DNA of 64,000 bases from Marinobacterium sp. xm-d-530. GTDB lineage: Bacteria > Pseudomonadota > Gammaproteobacteria > Pseudomonadales > Balneatricaceae. The notes beneath the pieces are model-generated. The model did no database searches. It worked only from the letters and a program-made list of their open reading frames with translations, and had not been told where the DNA came from. Numbering within the stretch: position 1 is the stretch's first letter; each line of letters opens with the position of its first letter. Positions 27,161 through 36,632 of the stretch are shown in pieces. The translations under genes and the position numbers were made by a program. The DNA lies in assembly GCF_013283365.1 (NCBI RefSeq), contig NZ_WBYM01000001.1, forward strand, positions 186,001 to 250,000. The letters are read 5' to 3'.

Positions 27161-28876
27161 TCAGTTCTTAATAACGCGGTTCATCTCTTCGAGACTGGTC
27201 AGTCCCTCAGCAACCTTTTTAAGTCCTGCTGTCCTAAGCGTAGCAAAGCCTTCACGTTTCGCCACCTCAAGGATGTCGAGCGACGAGCCATTCTCCATAA
27301 TGCACTCAGCCACCGCCGGCGTCACTTCGAGCATCTCATAGATACCGACACGCCCCCGGTAACCACGGTTACAGCGCGAACAACCCTCTGGGTTATGCTC
27401 AAACAGATGCAAATCAGCCAGTTGCGACTCCTCAAAGCCCTGCTCTAATAGAGTCTCATGTGGGATATCGGTCTGCTTTTTACAGCCGGTGCAGAGTCGA
27501 CGTGCCAGACGCTGCGCAATAATCAAAGTAGCTGAGGTGGCGATATTGAACGATGCGACCCCCATGTTACGTAGACGCGTCAGTGTCTCTGGTGCCGAGT
27601 TGGTGTGCAGGGTTGATAACACCATGTGGCCGGTCTGAGCCGCTTTAATCGCGATCTCGGCCGTCTCCAAATCACGAATCTCACCGACCATGACGACATC
27701 AGGGTCCTGACGCAGGAAGGCGCGCAGCGCTTCGGCAAAGGTTAAACCCACTTTCGGGTTCACATGGACCTGATTGATCCCATCCATGTTGATCTCGACC
27801 GGATCCTCCGCGGTGGAGATATTTCGCTCCTCTTCATTGAGGATGTTCAAACCGGTATAGAGCGTCACTGTTTTACCCGAGCCAGTTGGACCGGTCACCA
27901 GCACCATACCTTGAGGACGAGCCAGAGTATCTAGGTAGAGCTCACGCTGACCTGGCTCAAAACCCAGTGCGTCAACGCCCATCTTGGCACTGGAGGGATC
28001 CAGGATACGCAGTACGATCTTCTCGCCCCATAAAGTCGGAAGGCTATTCACACGAAAATCGATCGAGCGTTTAGCCGAGATCTTTAACTTGATACGACCA
28101 TCTTGCGGCACACGGCGCTCAGCAATATCCATATTAGACATCACCTTAAGACGGGCAGAGAGGCGCGCTGCCAGGTTTCTAGGCGGCGAGCTGACCTCTT
28201 GTAAAATACCATCGATGCGCGAACGGACACGGTAGCTCTTCTCGTAGGGCTCAAAGTGAATATCGGACGCACCACCATTAATGGCATCCAACAGAATCTT
28301 ATTGATAAAGCGAACAATTGGCGCATCGGATGCGGCATCCTCGGCACTGCTCTCCTCTTTCGGCAGCTCCGTATCGCTCACTTCGAGGTTATCTAAGTCA
28401 CTATCACCCAGATCGCCAAGGGAGGCAGAACTGTCCTCGGAATCGAGTACCATCTCGATCTTACGAGTCAGCTTATCCTCTTCCACCAATATCGCTTCGG
28501 TCGGAAAACCGCTAGTAAAGCGCATCTCATCAAGAGCTTTGATATTGGTCGGATCCGAGATCGCCACATAGAGACGAGAATTACGCTTCATCAGCGGCAG
28601 TGCGTGGTGGCGAACAATCACCTTAGAATCGACCACATCTTTAGGGATTACATCTAATGGGATCGCATCTAGATCCAATACCGGCAGACCAAACTCTTCA
28701 GATGCAGCACTGGCGGCACGACGGGCACTGATAACACGATTGGCAATCAGGTAAGAGATAAACGAGCGTTGCTCGGCACGCGCTTTAAGCAGAGCCTGTT
28801 GCGCAGTCTCGGCTGTAAACACACCGTCACTAACCAACCGCTTCGCTAAACCGCTTAAGTTACTCGATGCCTGCAC
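27161..28876 (-). CDS. pilB: type IV pilus extension ATPase PilB
   Basis: Hexameric AAA+ motor that drives pilus extension. It has 571 residues. The N-terminal MshEN/GspE-N domain (about 1-150) is followed by the ATPase domain with Walker A GPTGSGKTVTLYT (about 327), Asp box, Walker B-like DPDVVMVGEIRDLETAEIA and His box GHMVLSTLHTNSAPETLTRL. Four Cys in CTGC and CSRC form the tetracysteine zinc site. It is divergent from pilA with 270 bases between. Confidence 0.96.
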   Translation of the reverse strand: MQASSNLSGLAKRLVSDGVFTAETAQQALLKARAEQRSFISYLIANRVISARRAASAASEEFGLPVLDLDAIPLDVIPKDVVDSKVIVRHHALPLMKRNSRLYVAISDPTNIKALDEMRFTSGFPTEAILVEEDKLTRKIEMVLDSEDSSASLGDLGDSDLDNLEVSDTELPKEESSAEDAASDAPIVRFINKILLDAINGGASDIHFEPYEKSYRVRSRIDGILQEVSSPPRNLAARLSARLKVMSNMDIAERRVPQDGRIKLKISAKRSIDFRVNSLPTLWGEKIVLRILDPSSAKMGVDALGFEPGQRELYLDTLARPQGMVLVTGPTGSGKTVTLYTGLNILNEEERNISTAEDPVEINMDGINQVHVNPKVGLTFAEALRAFLRQDPDVVMVGEIRDLETAEIAIKAAQTGHMVLSTLHTNSAPETLTRLRNMGVASFNIATSATLIIAQRLARRLCTGCKKQTDIPHETLLEQGFEESQLADLHLFEHNPEGCSRCNRGYRGRVGIYEMLEVTPAVAECIMENGSSLDILEVAKREGFATLRTAGLKKVAEGLTSLEEMNRVIKN

Positions 28877-29088
28877 AGAAGATTCCTAAATAATGGGTCA
28901 AAAATTCTCTATTAACTATCTTAACTATGGCAAAGATATCGAAAACCTGCACGTTTAAAGATAAAAAAGTGAGTTAAATCAGTATTTTTAAAATTTTTTG
29001 GCATTTTTTTTACTTTTTTACTTGGAACTTCCCAAATCTGGTCTACTTTAAAGGTAACGGATTGAGAAGCCCTCAGGGAGGGTTCAAG

Positions 29089-29103
29089 TGGCACAAAGGA
29101 TGT
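29089..29103 (+). promoter_or_regulatory. possible sigma-54 promoter of pilA
   Basis: TGGCAC-AAAGG-ATGT resembles the sigma-54 consensus TGGCAC-N5-TTGC with an intact -24 element and a weak -12 element (GT instead of GC). It lies 44 bases upstream of the pilA ATG. Type IV pilin genes in Pseudomonas relatives are driven by sigma-54 and PilR, so the site fits, but the -12 mismatch keeps confidence low. Confidence 0.35.
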
Positions 29104-29146
29104 ACCGCTTAATGTATTTAATAGTTAACTCACTGGAGAGTTTCTT

Positions 29147-29512
29147 ATGATGAAGAAAACACAAAAGGGCTTCACCCTAATCGAATTGATGATCGTAGTC
29201 GCAATCATCGGTATTTTAGCTGCGATCGCATTGCCGGCTTATAATGAATATGTAACCGATTCTCGAAACAATGCATGTCTTGCTGAAGCTAAAGGTCAAG
29301 CTAATAAACTATTGATTGATACAGCTAGAGGTGATGAATATACTGCACCAACAGGCGCACTTGCGTGTGACTGGTCAGGTTCGACTACAAGCACGTGGGC
29401 TAGCTCTGCAGTTAATACAACTACTGAACTGAAAGTTGAGGTAAATGGAACATCTAGCTCAGCTTCGTGTTTTGTAGGTGGCATATCATCTGGAAATTGT
29501 TCTATTCAATAA
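29147..29512 (+). CDS. pilA: type IV major pilin PilA
   Basis: A 121-residue prepilin with leader MMKKTQKG cleaved before Phe, then [20 protein letters not shown] with Glu5 of the mature protein, the hallmark of type IVa pilins. The globular part is short and has four Cys, enough for two disulfides; the C-terminus is SGNCSIQ. It is rich in Ser/Thr, and its codons look more A/T-rich than the flanking pilB, consistent with pilin diversification. GGAGAG lies six bases before the ATG. A strong terminator follows. pilB and pilC are divergent. Confidence 0.95.
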   Translation: MMKKTQKGFTLIELMIVVAIIGILAAIALPAYNEYVTDSRNNACLAEAKGQANKLLIDTARGDEYTAPTGALACDWSGSTTSTWASSAVNTTTELKVEVNGTSSSASCFVGGISSGNCSIQ

Positions 29513-29530
29513 TAGTTTATAAATTTTCAG

Positions 29531-29556
29531 AGGCCGCATCTGCGGCCTTTTTCTTT
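29531..29556 (+). terminator. rho-independent terminator of pilA
   Basis: AGGCCGCA-TC-TGCGGCCT forms an 8-bp GC-rich stem followed by TTTTCTTT, 19 bases after the pilA stop codon. Confidence 0.92.
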
Positions 29557-29621
29557 AGTCGAGTTGTTCTTACTCTCCCCTCATACTACACTGCGCCTCA
29601 ATTGATTAATGAGGTCTCCCC

Positions 29622-29975
29622 TTGAAAAGCTACAAGCGTCTTACCCTGCTGATTCTGATTATCTTAGCTGCTGCAGTTACCTACTACATTGAGAGTGGCA
29701 AGCCGGAAGTGTCGCTGCAGACTCGTGCACAAGTTGAGACGGAACTCGCCAAAGACCCCACTTTCCCTGCTCGCCCTGTCTGGTGGGATAAGGGGCATAT
29801 TTTAGGGGTAGGCGTACTACCCAACGGCCAAAACCGCAACAGCGACGCCGAACGCGCCTGCCAACTACTGACCCGCTTCGACATTAAACCCGCCGAAGTG
29901 CAGGTATTTGATGTACTGCAGATTCAGAATGATGATGAGTGGGTACAGATTGGTGGGGCGATTTGTAGCCGGTAG
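29622..29975 (+). CDS. small membrane-anchored protein of unknown function
   Basis: A 117-residue frame with an N-terminal membrane anchor (about 6-24, LTLLILIILAAAVTYYI) and a hydrophilic periplasmic part. It ends with QNDDEWVQIGGAICSR and contains two Cys. It starts with TTG, supported by GAGGT about six bases upstream. I recognise no family. It sits between the pilA terminator and palindromic repeat copy C, so it must have its own promoter. Coding is supported by start context and the composition of the translated protein, but not by homology. Confidence 0.6.
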   Translation: MKSYKRLTLLILIILAAAVTYYIESGKPEVSLQTRAQVETELAKDPTFPARPVWWDKGHILGVGVLPNGQNRNSDAERACQLLTRFDIKPAEVQVFDVLQIQNDDEWVQIGGAICSR

Positions 29976-29989
29976 ATAAAGCATCATCG

Positions 29990-30080
29990 GTGACAGGCCT
30001 TCAGCCTGTCATCCGCTGGTAGACTTTACTACCAATCTGGAAAACACCGATATCGCAGATGACAGGCTAAAGCCAGTCAC
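29990..30080 (+). repeat. dispersed BIME-like repeat, copy C
   Basis: Half-units lie at 29990-30013 (perfect palindrome TGACAGGC-CTTCA-GCCTGTCA) and 30058-30080. They flank the spacer with AATCTGGAAAACACCGATA, in the same orientation as copy A. The first palindrome lies about 15 bases after the stop of the 117-codon gene and could also act as a transcript end. Confidence 0.88.
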
Positions 30081-30112
30081 CAGAGCTAAAAGCTAGATCA
30101 AAAGCTTTCTAC

Positions 30113-30328
30113 TCGCCTAAAGGCGACCAGCCTTACTTTTTTGTCAGAAAAAAGTAAGCAAAAACTGACCACGCTCACTCGGCCTGCGGCACGCTCCGTT
30201 CAATGATTTTTCACTGAAGTCCAATAGGACACTGCAAACCGTTAATTGCTCCTGCATTAACGGAATACATGCCTTCCATGGCAATAAGTCGGCTCCTGCC
30301 TCCGTTGCAGACTTCGGCCATCCGGGCC
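30113..30328. repeat. multi-hairpin module 2
   Basis: The hairpin order resembles module 1: TCGCCT-aa-AGGCGA (30113-30126); CTTACTTTTTT with its complement (30132-30158, 11 bp); CCGTTAAT-TGCTCCTGC-ATTAACGG (30239-30263); TGCC-TTCCAT-GGCA (30270-30283); CTGC-CTCCGTT-GCAG (30296-30310); GGCC-ATCCG-GGCC (30316-30328). Loops TGCTCCTGC, TCCGT and ATCCG match module 1 while the stems differ, the mark of compensatory change. Confidence 0.75.
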
Positions 30329-30424
30329 TCAGCCGATTGAACTCTTAACCGTGAAAAACCATCGTACTCACTCTCGATCGGACGTGGACAAATTGGCACG
30401 AGATTAGAAACAGGCACTGTTGGA

Positions 30425-30443
30425 GCGGTCTTGAAAAGGCCGC
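30425..30443 (+). repeat. REP-like hairpin, third copy
   Basis: Identical to the hairpin at 25718-25736 and preceded by the same CAGGCACTGTTGGA. It lies between multi-hairpin module 2 and palindromic copy D, the same order as in the first interval. Confidence 0.7.
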
Positions 30444-30478
30444 GATTATTTTTTGTATGAATCTAGCTATTAGCACCG

Positions 30479-30568
30479 GTGTCTGGCTTTAGCCTGACAT
30501 CTGCTATACCGGTGTTTTCCAGATAGGCATTAAATTCTGCCTGCGGATGACAGGCTGAAGCCAGTCAC
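30479..30568 (-). repeat. dispersed BIME-like repeat, copy D
   Basis: Half-units lie at 30479-30501 (identical to the left half of copy B) and 30546-30568 (complement identical to the left half of copy A). The spacer GTGTTTTCCAGATAGGCA is in reverse orientation. Homology with copy A continues into its flank (GATAGTGCCG on the complementary strand). Confidence 0.9.
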
Positions 30569-30612
30569 CGGCACTATCGAGATTGGAGGATCGCCGTTGG
30601 AGCTAGAGGAAG

Positions 30613-30689
30613 TGGTGGGCCCAGCAGGACTTGAACCTGCGACCGATCGATTATGAGTCGAGCGCTCTAACCAACTGAGCTATGGGCCC
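30613..30689 (-). tRNA. ileX: tRNA-Ile (CAU anticodon, lysidine type)
   Basis: The minus strand folds as a 77-base tRNA: acceptor GGGCCCA/TGGGCCC, D arm GCTC...GAGC, anticodon loop CTCATAA, T arm GCAGG-TTCAAGT-CCTGC and encoded CCA. The CAU anticodon fits elongator Met or tRNA-Ile2. The location directly downstream of rpoD, where E. coli has ileX, and the TCATAATCG loop/stem context favour Ile2, whose C34 is converted to lysidine by TilS to read AUA. The top pair of the anticodon stem is a C/T mismatch. Confidence 0.85.
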
Positions 30690-30697
30690 TAAGAAGC

Positions 30698-30730
30698 GCG
30701 CCCATAATACCTAGCTGGTAATATGGGCGC
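30698..30730 (-). terminator. strong hairpin between rpoD and tRNA-Ile
   Basis: GCGCCCATA-a-TACC pairs with GGTA-a-TATGGGCGC (13 bp with one A/A mismatch, loop TAGCT) in the 62-base gap between rpoD and the tRNA gene. No clear T-run follows on the minus strand. It could end rpoD mRNA or serve as an RNase cleavage site that separates the tRNA precursor. Confidence 0.5.
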
Positions 30731-30751
30731 AATAACTTATAAATCAAAGAT

Positions 30752-32584
<1,833 letters not shown>

Positions 32585-32725
32585 TTAAAATCCTGTGTCT
32601 AGCCACGTTGGGCGCGCAAAAATTGCAAGCGCCGAAGTATAGCTAAAAAGTTCAACCTCTGCCAGTTAAAGACGGATTAACGACAGGGTTATTAATAGTT
32701 TATAAGTGGGGACAGAAGGAAGGGT

Positions 32726-34642
32726 TTACAAGGCCTTACGCGCCAAGAGTTGCGCCAGCTGCTGTTTCTCTTCGTTAGTCAGTGGTCGCTCACGCGAGAG
32801 ACGCGTCAGTTCAGCCAATTCGTGCTCGTATTTACGTGATAATAAGCGCCCCATAGCATCATCCAGCAACACCTTGGCATCGACATTATCGAGCACCGGA
32901 TCGACCTGTGAGATCTCATTAAGCATCAGCAGGTTGGGCACCATTTCTGGGTCACGCTGCCAATCCAACAGCAGCGTACCCAGACTCGCATCGGGAGTGG
33001 TCTGCAGGTAGCTGAGCAACTGCCTAAGCAGCGATATATTCTCAACGTAGAGCCCTTCCAATTCAGTCGCCTGAACCACCTGATGCGCTAAGTCAGGACG
33101 GTGCAGCAGTATCGAGATTGCAGAGTTAACCAGGTTGATCTTAGTACTGATACCCGATCGCACTGGCCCTGAAGCTTGTGGAGTCTGAGAGGAGTAAGAA
33201 TCTGAGTAGCTCGACTCCGATTCGAAATAGCGCGGATGCTGATACTCACCCGAGTCATAATCCGGCATCGACTCTGGCTGATACGACGATTTGGGTCGAG
33301 CTGCAGACTCAGGCGCGATCGTCTCCACTTTGGAGTGCAGGTTAGTGATGGTATCCAACTGTTCTATCGTCAAACCGGTCATCTCGGCAACCCGATCCAA
33401 CATCATCTGCTGCAGCACTGAGGTCTGCATGCTACGAATTTTAGGAAGCGCTTGGGTCGAAAAGCGAGCTCGACCATCCATCGAGGTGAGATCGATATTG
33501 TCACTCAACGCTTTAAAGAAATACTCACTGAACGGCAAAGACTCATCCACTCGTGCCGTAAAGGCATCCAGACCTTCACTGCGCACCAGTGTGTCAGGGT
33601 CTTCACCATCTGGTAGGAATAGAAAACGGGCTGTTAGGCCATCTTTCATGACCGGCACACAGGTATCCAACGCACGCTTGGCCGCTTGACGCCCTGCAGC
33701 ATCCCCATCAAAACAGAAGATCACTTCAGTCACTATCTTAAAGATACGCTCGAGGTGCGCTTCAGTGGTTGCTGTACCCAAGGTAGCCACCGACCAGGTT
33801 AAACCGTGCTGCGCCAAACTCACCACATCCATGTAGCCTTCCACGATCAGCAGACGCTCTAATGAGCCGGTATGCTGACGCGCCTCATAGAGGCCATAAA
33901 GCTCTTTACCCTTATGGAAGGTATCGGTCTCTGGGGAGTTAAGGTATTTCGGTTTTTCGTCCGTTAATACACGTCCACCAAAACCGATGGTACGACCACG
34001 CATATCACGGATAGGGAACATAATACGATCGCGAAAACGGTCGTAACGACGGCCGCGCTCTTCGTTTTCGACCATCATGCCGGACTTGAGTAGCAGCGGA
34101 TCAGCATCCTCAGTCTCTTTGGCTATGTGTTTCTGCAGGTTATCCCAACCCGGCGGGGCATAACCCAATTGAAAACGCGCGGCGATCTGACCGCTCAGAC
34201 CACGCTCTTTCAGATAGGCTACTGCTTTAGCTTTGTCGCTATGATTGCGCAACTGCTGTTGGTAAAAGGCGTTAGCGCTCTCGAGGAGATCAAACTGTTT
34301 CTTGACCTGTTTCTCATAAGCCACATCGCGCTGACGATCATGCTCACGCGGCACATCCACACCGACGGTACGCGCCAACTCTTCGATCGCTTCAGGAAAG
34401 TTGAGCTTCTCATACTCCATAACAAAACCGAGCGCATTGCCGCCAGCACCACAACCAAAACAGTAGTAGAACTGCTTATCAGGACTGACTGAAAACGACG
34501 GGGATTTCTCTTTATGAAATGGGCAGAGTGCGGAGTAGTTTTTACCGGCGCGCTTAAGCTTGATACGCGAATCGATCACATCGACGATGTTCACTCGCGC
34601 TAAAAGGTCATCTATGAAGTGCTGCGGAATTCTTCCTGACAT
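32726..34642 (-). CDS. dnaG: DNA primase
   Basis: DnaG synthesises RNA primers at the fork. The 638-residue protein has the N-terminal CHC2 zinc site (C40, H43, C61, C64 in CPFHKEKSPSFS...YYCFGCGAGG) and the TOPRIM catalytic domain (about 260-345) with VEGYMDVVSLAQHG and CFDGDAAGRQAAKRAL. The C-terminal DnaB-binding region (about 500-638) follows a Ser/Tyr-rich linker. It lies 35 bases after yqeY in the macromolecular synthesis cluster. Confidence 0.97.
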   Translation of the reverse strand: MSGRIPQHFIDDLLARVNIVDVIDSRIKLKRAGKNYSALCPFHKEKSPSFSVSPDKQFYYCFGCGAGGNALGFVMEYEKLNFPEAIEELARTVGVDVPREHDRQRDVAYEKQVKKQFDLLESANAFYQQQLRNHSDKAKAVAYLKERGLSGQIAARFQLGYAPPGWDNLQKHIAKETEDADPLLLKSGMMVENEERGRRYDRFRDRIMFPIRDMRGRTIGFGGRVLTDEKPKYLNSPETDTFHKGKELYGLYEARQHTGSLERLLIVEGYMDVVSLAQHGLTWSVATLGTATTEAHLERIFKIVTEVIFCFDGDAAGRQAAKRALDTCVPVMKDGLTARFLFLPDGEDPDTLVRSEGLDAFTARVDESLPFSEYFFKALSDNIDLTSMDGRARFSTQALPKIRSMQTSVLQQMMLDRVAEMTGLTIEQLDTITNLHSKVETIAPESAARPKSSYQPESMPDYDSGEYQHPRYFESESSYSDSYSSQTPQASGPVRSGISTKINLVNSAISILLHRPDLAHQVVQATELEGLYVENISLLRQLLSYLQTTPDASLGTLLLDWQRDPEMVPNLLMLNEISQVDPVLDNVDAKVLLDDAMGRLLSRKYEHELAELTRLSRERPLTNEEKQQLAQLLARKAL

Positions 34643-34677
34643 TCAACTGCTCGCTGTCTGTTCCAGCGAACACTCTA

Positions 34678-35121
34678 TCAGAGTTTCGCTTTGACCTTAC
34701 CTGAAACGGCTCCCATGTCGGCACGACCTTGAAGTTGCGGCTTGATGATGGCCATTACTTGGCCCATCGCCTGCATGCCGGAAGCATCGGTTGCAGCAAT
34801 TGCTGCATCGATAATTGCATCGATCTCTACATCACTGAGAGGCTGCGGCAAGAAAGTTTTAATCACCTCCGTCTCTTGCTGCTCCTTTTCCGCCAGTTCA
34901 GGACGCTCAGCCGCCTGATACTGGGCAATCGAGTCTTTGCGCTGCTTGACCATTTTGTCTAGCACCGCGAGCACGCGATCATCATCAAGTTCGATGCGCT
35001 CATCCACTTCGATGCGCTTTATCTCAGCCAGCATCAATCGGATCGTTCCAAGACGCACTTTATCTTTAGCGCGCATTGCAACCTTCATTTCATCAGTAAT
35101 CTGACTCTTCAATGAAGACAT
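34678..35121 (-). CDS. GatB/YqeY domain protein
   Basis: A 147-residue protein (MSSLKSQITDEMKVAMRAKDKVRLGTIRLMLAEIKRIE, ending GRADMGAVSGKVKAKL) of the YqeY family, related to the tail domain of GatB that contacts tRNA. Its cellular role is unsettled. Insertion between rpsU and dnaG is common in Pseudomonas and relatives. Confidence 0.92.
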   Translation of the reverse strand: MSSLKSQITDEMKVAMRAKDKVRLGTIRLMLAEIKRIEVDERIELDDDRVLAVLDKMVKQRKDSIAQYQAAERPELAEKEQQETEVIKTFLPQPLSDVEIDAIIDAAIAATDASGMQAMGQVMAIIKPQLQGRADMGAVSGKVKAKL

Positions 35122-35191
35122 CTTAATAACCTAATCTATCGTTTACTACAAAGACTCGACCACAAGGAATCTAGTCTGCGTCTTTACTTAA

Positions 35192-35407
35192 TTAGTAAAG
35201 GCGAACGCGACGAGCGTTTTCACGCTGAAGCTTTTTAGCGTGACGCTTAACTGCTGCTGCAGCTGCACGCTTACGAGCAGTTGTTGGCTTTTCGTACGCT
35301 TCACGTTTACGAACTTCAGCTAGGATACCTGCTTTTTCGCAAGAACGTTTGAAACGACGTAGTGCAACGTCAAATGGCTCGTTATCTTTAACTTTAACGG
35401 CTGGCAT
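35192..35407 (-). CDS. rpsU: 30S ribosomal protein S21
   Basis: A 71-residue basic protein, [27 protein letters not shown], ending in [14 protein letters not shown], nearly identical in pattern to E. coli S21. The ATG at 35407 gives the family start; an in-frame TTG three codons upstream is not needed. First gene of the rpsU-yqeY-dnaG-rpoD cluster, divergent from tsaD. Confidence 0.98.
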   Translation of the reverse strand: MPAVKVKDNEPFDVALRRFKRSCEKAGILAEVRKREAYEKPTTARKRAAAAAVKRHAKKLQRENARRVRLY

Positions 35408-35443
35408 GTTTTCCAATTACCTTTCAAGTTTGGTTTAAATTAA

Positions 35444-35465
35444 CCTCGGACGTAATTTTCCGAGG
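35444..35465 (-). promoter_or_regulatory. hairpin in the rpsU leader
   Basis: CCTCGG and CCGAGG form a 6-bp stem around an AT-rich 10-base loop, 36 bases upstream of the rpsU start. It could affect autoregulation or stability of the S21 message, but the T-rich tail needed for a terminator is absent. Confidence 0.3.
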
Positions 35466-35582
35466 GCGCCAAATAATACAGAGCACCACACCTTATGTAA
35501 AGCAATTTAACGCTTCACTAACTAGCCAGATTTCTGAATAATATGTGGCACCATTAATAGCTATGATTAAGGCCAGCTCTGA

Positions 35583-36632
35583 ATGCTTGTACTCGGTATT
35601 GAAACCTCCTGTGATGAAACCGGCGTAGCGCTCTATGACAGCGAACGCGGCCTTTTAGGTGACGCGCTCTACTCGCAAGTAGAGATGCATGCTGAATATG
35701 GTGGCGTCGTACCCGAATTAGCCTCGCGAGATCACGTCCGCAAGCTGATTCCATTGATTAGAGAAGTATGCAAAGAGGCCGAGTGTACGCTGCACTCTAT
35801 TGATGCCATTGCTTACACAGCTGGACCTGGACTGATTGGCGCCCTGATGGTCGGCGCCTCTACTGGTCGAGCATTGGCTCTAGCTCTGGGCATCCCTGCG
35901 GTGGGCGTCCACCACATGGAGGGGCACCTACTAGCACCGATGCTAGAGGAGACACCACCAAGTTTTCCTTTTGTCGCTCTATTAGTTTCAGGTGGCCACA
36001 CCCAGCTTGTCAGCGTAAAAGGGATCGGCGAATACTCTCTACTTGGCGAATCATTGGATGATGCTGCCGGCGAAGCCTTTGATAAAGCGGCGAAAATGAT
36101 GGGGCTGGACTACCCTGGTGGCCCGTTGATCGCCAAACTGGCCGAAAGTGGCAACAGCGATCGCTATACTTTCCCAAGACCGATGACCGATCGTCCTGGG
36201 CTAGATTTCAGTTTCTCAGGTTTGAAGACCTTCACCTTGAACACGGTTGAAGCTGCAAAGCGCGAAATGGGCGAGCTGGATCAACAAACCTCGGCTGATA
36301 TTGCTGCCTGTTTTGAAGATGCCGTGGTCGATACATTGGCGATTAAGTGTCGACGTGCAATTCAGCAGACCGGGTTTAAAGAGCTCGTGATCGCAGGTGG
36401 TGTTAGCGCCAACAAAAAACTGCGTAAAAAATTGGGTGATATGGCCAAAAAAGAGGGTGCTAAACTTTTCTACGCCCGCCCCAAGTTCTGTACCGATAAC
36501 GGCGCGATGATTGCCTATGCAGGCACTCAGCGTTTGATGGCCGGGGAGCGCTCACCACTCGCCATTACAGCCCAGCCACGCTGGCCAATGGAGACACTAC
36601 CTGCCCTCGGCAAAGCTGGAGAGGTGCAATAA
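35583..36632 (+). CDS. tsaD: tRNA N6-threonylcarbamoyladenosine transferase TsaD
   Basis: Catalytic subunit that forms t6A37 in tRNAs reading ANN codons, together with TsaB and TsaE. The 349-residue ASKHA-fold protein begins [19 protein letters not shown]. It has the metal-binding [11 protein letters not shown] (two His), GGHTQLV, and the C-terminal [12 protein letters not shown] with the Asp ligand. It is divergent from rpsU as in E. coli. Its stop overlaps the folB start (TAATG); plsY, which lies between them in E. coli, is absent. Confidence 0.97.
   Translation: MLVLGIETSCDETGVALYDSERGLLGDALYSQVEMHAEYGGVVPELASRDHVRKLIPLIREVCKEAECTLHSIDAIAYTAGPGLIGALMVGASTGRALALALGIPAVGVHHMEGHLLAPMLEETPPSFPFVALLVSGGHTQLVSVKGIGEYSLLGESLDDAAGEAFDKAAKMMGLDYPGGPLIAKLAESGNSDRYTFPRPMTDRPGLDFSFSGLKTFTLNTVEAAKREMGELDQQTSADIAACFEDAVVDTLAIKCRRAIQQTGFKELVIAGGVSANKKLRKKLGDMAKKEGAKLFYARPKFCTDNGAMIAYAGTQRLMAGERSPLAITAQPRWPMETLPALGKAGEVQ

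Larger units (their letters stand above)
29976..30612. other. 637-base gene-free interval filled with structured repeats
   Basis: Between the 117-codon gene and tRNA-Ile no gene is seen. 29990-30080 is repeat copy C; 30113-30328 is multi-hairpin module 2. 30411-30446 repeats 25704-25739 exactly. 30479-30568 is repeat copy D, and 30569-30612 is a degraded REP-like flank. One open frame of 68 codons on the minus strand follows the hairpins and is not credible as a gene. Confidence 0.8.

Noticed and set aside
30211-30417. 68-codon minus-strand frame between copy C and copy D
   Set aside because: It follows multi-hairpin module 2 and has no recognisable protein features.
30613-30689. Reading the CAU tRNA as elongator tRNA-Met
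   Set aside because: Position directly after rpoD matches ileX of E. coli, and the anticodon arm resembles tRNA-Ile2; Met remains a minor alternative until TilS determinants are checked.
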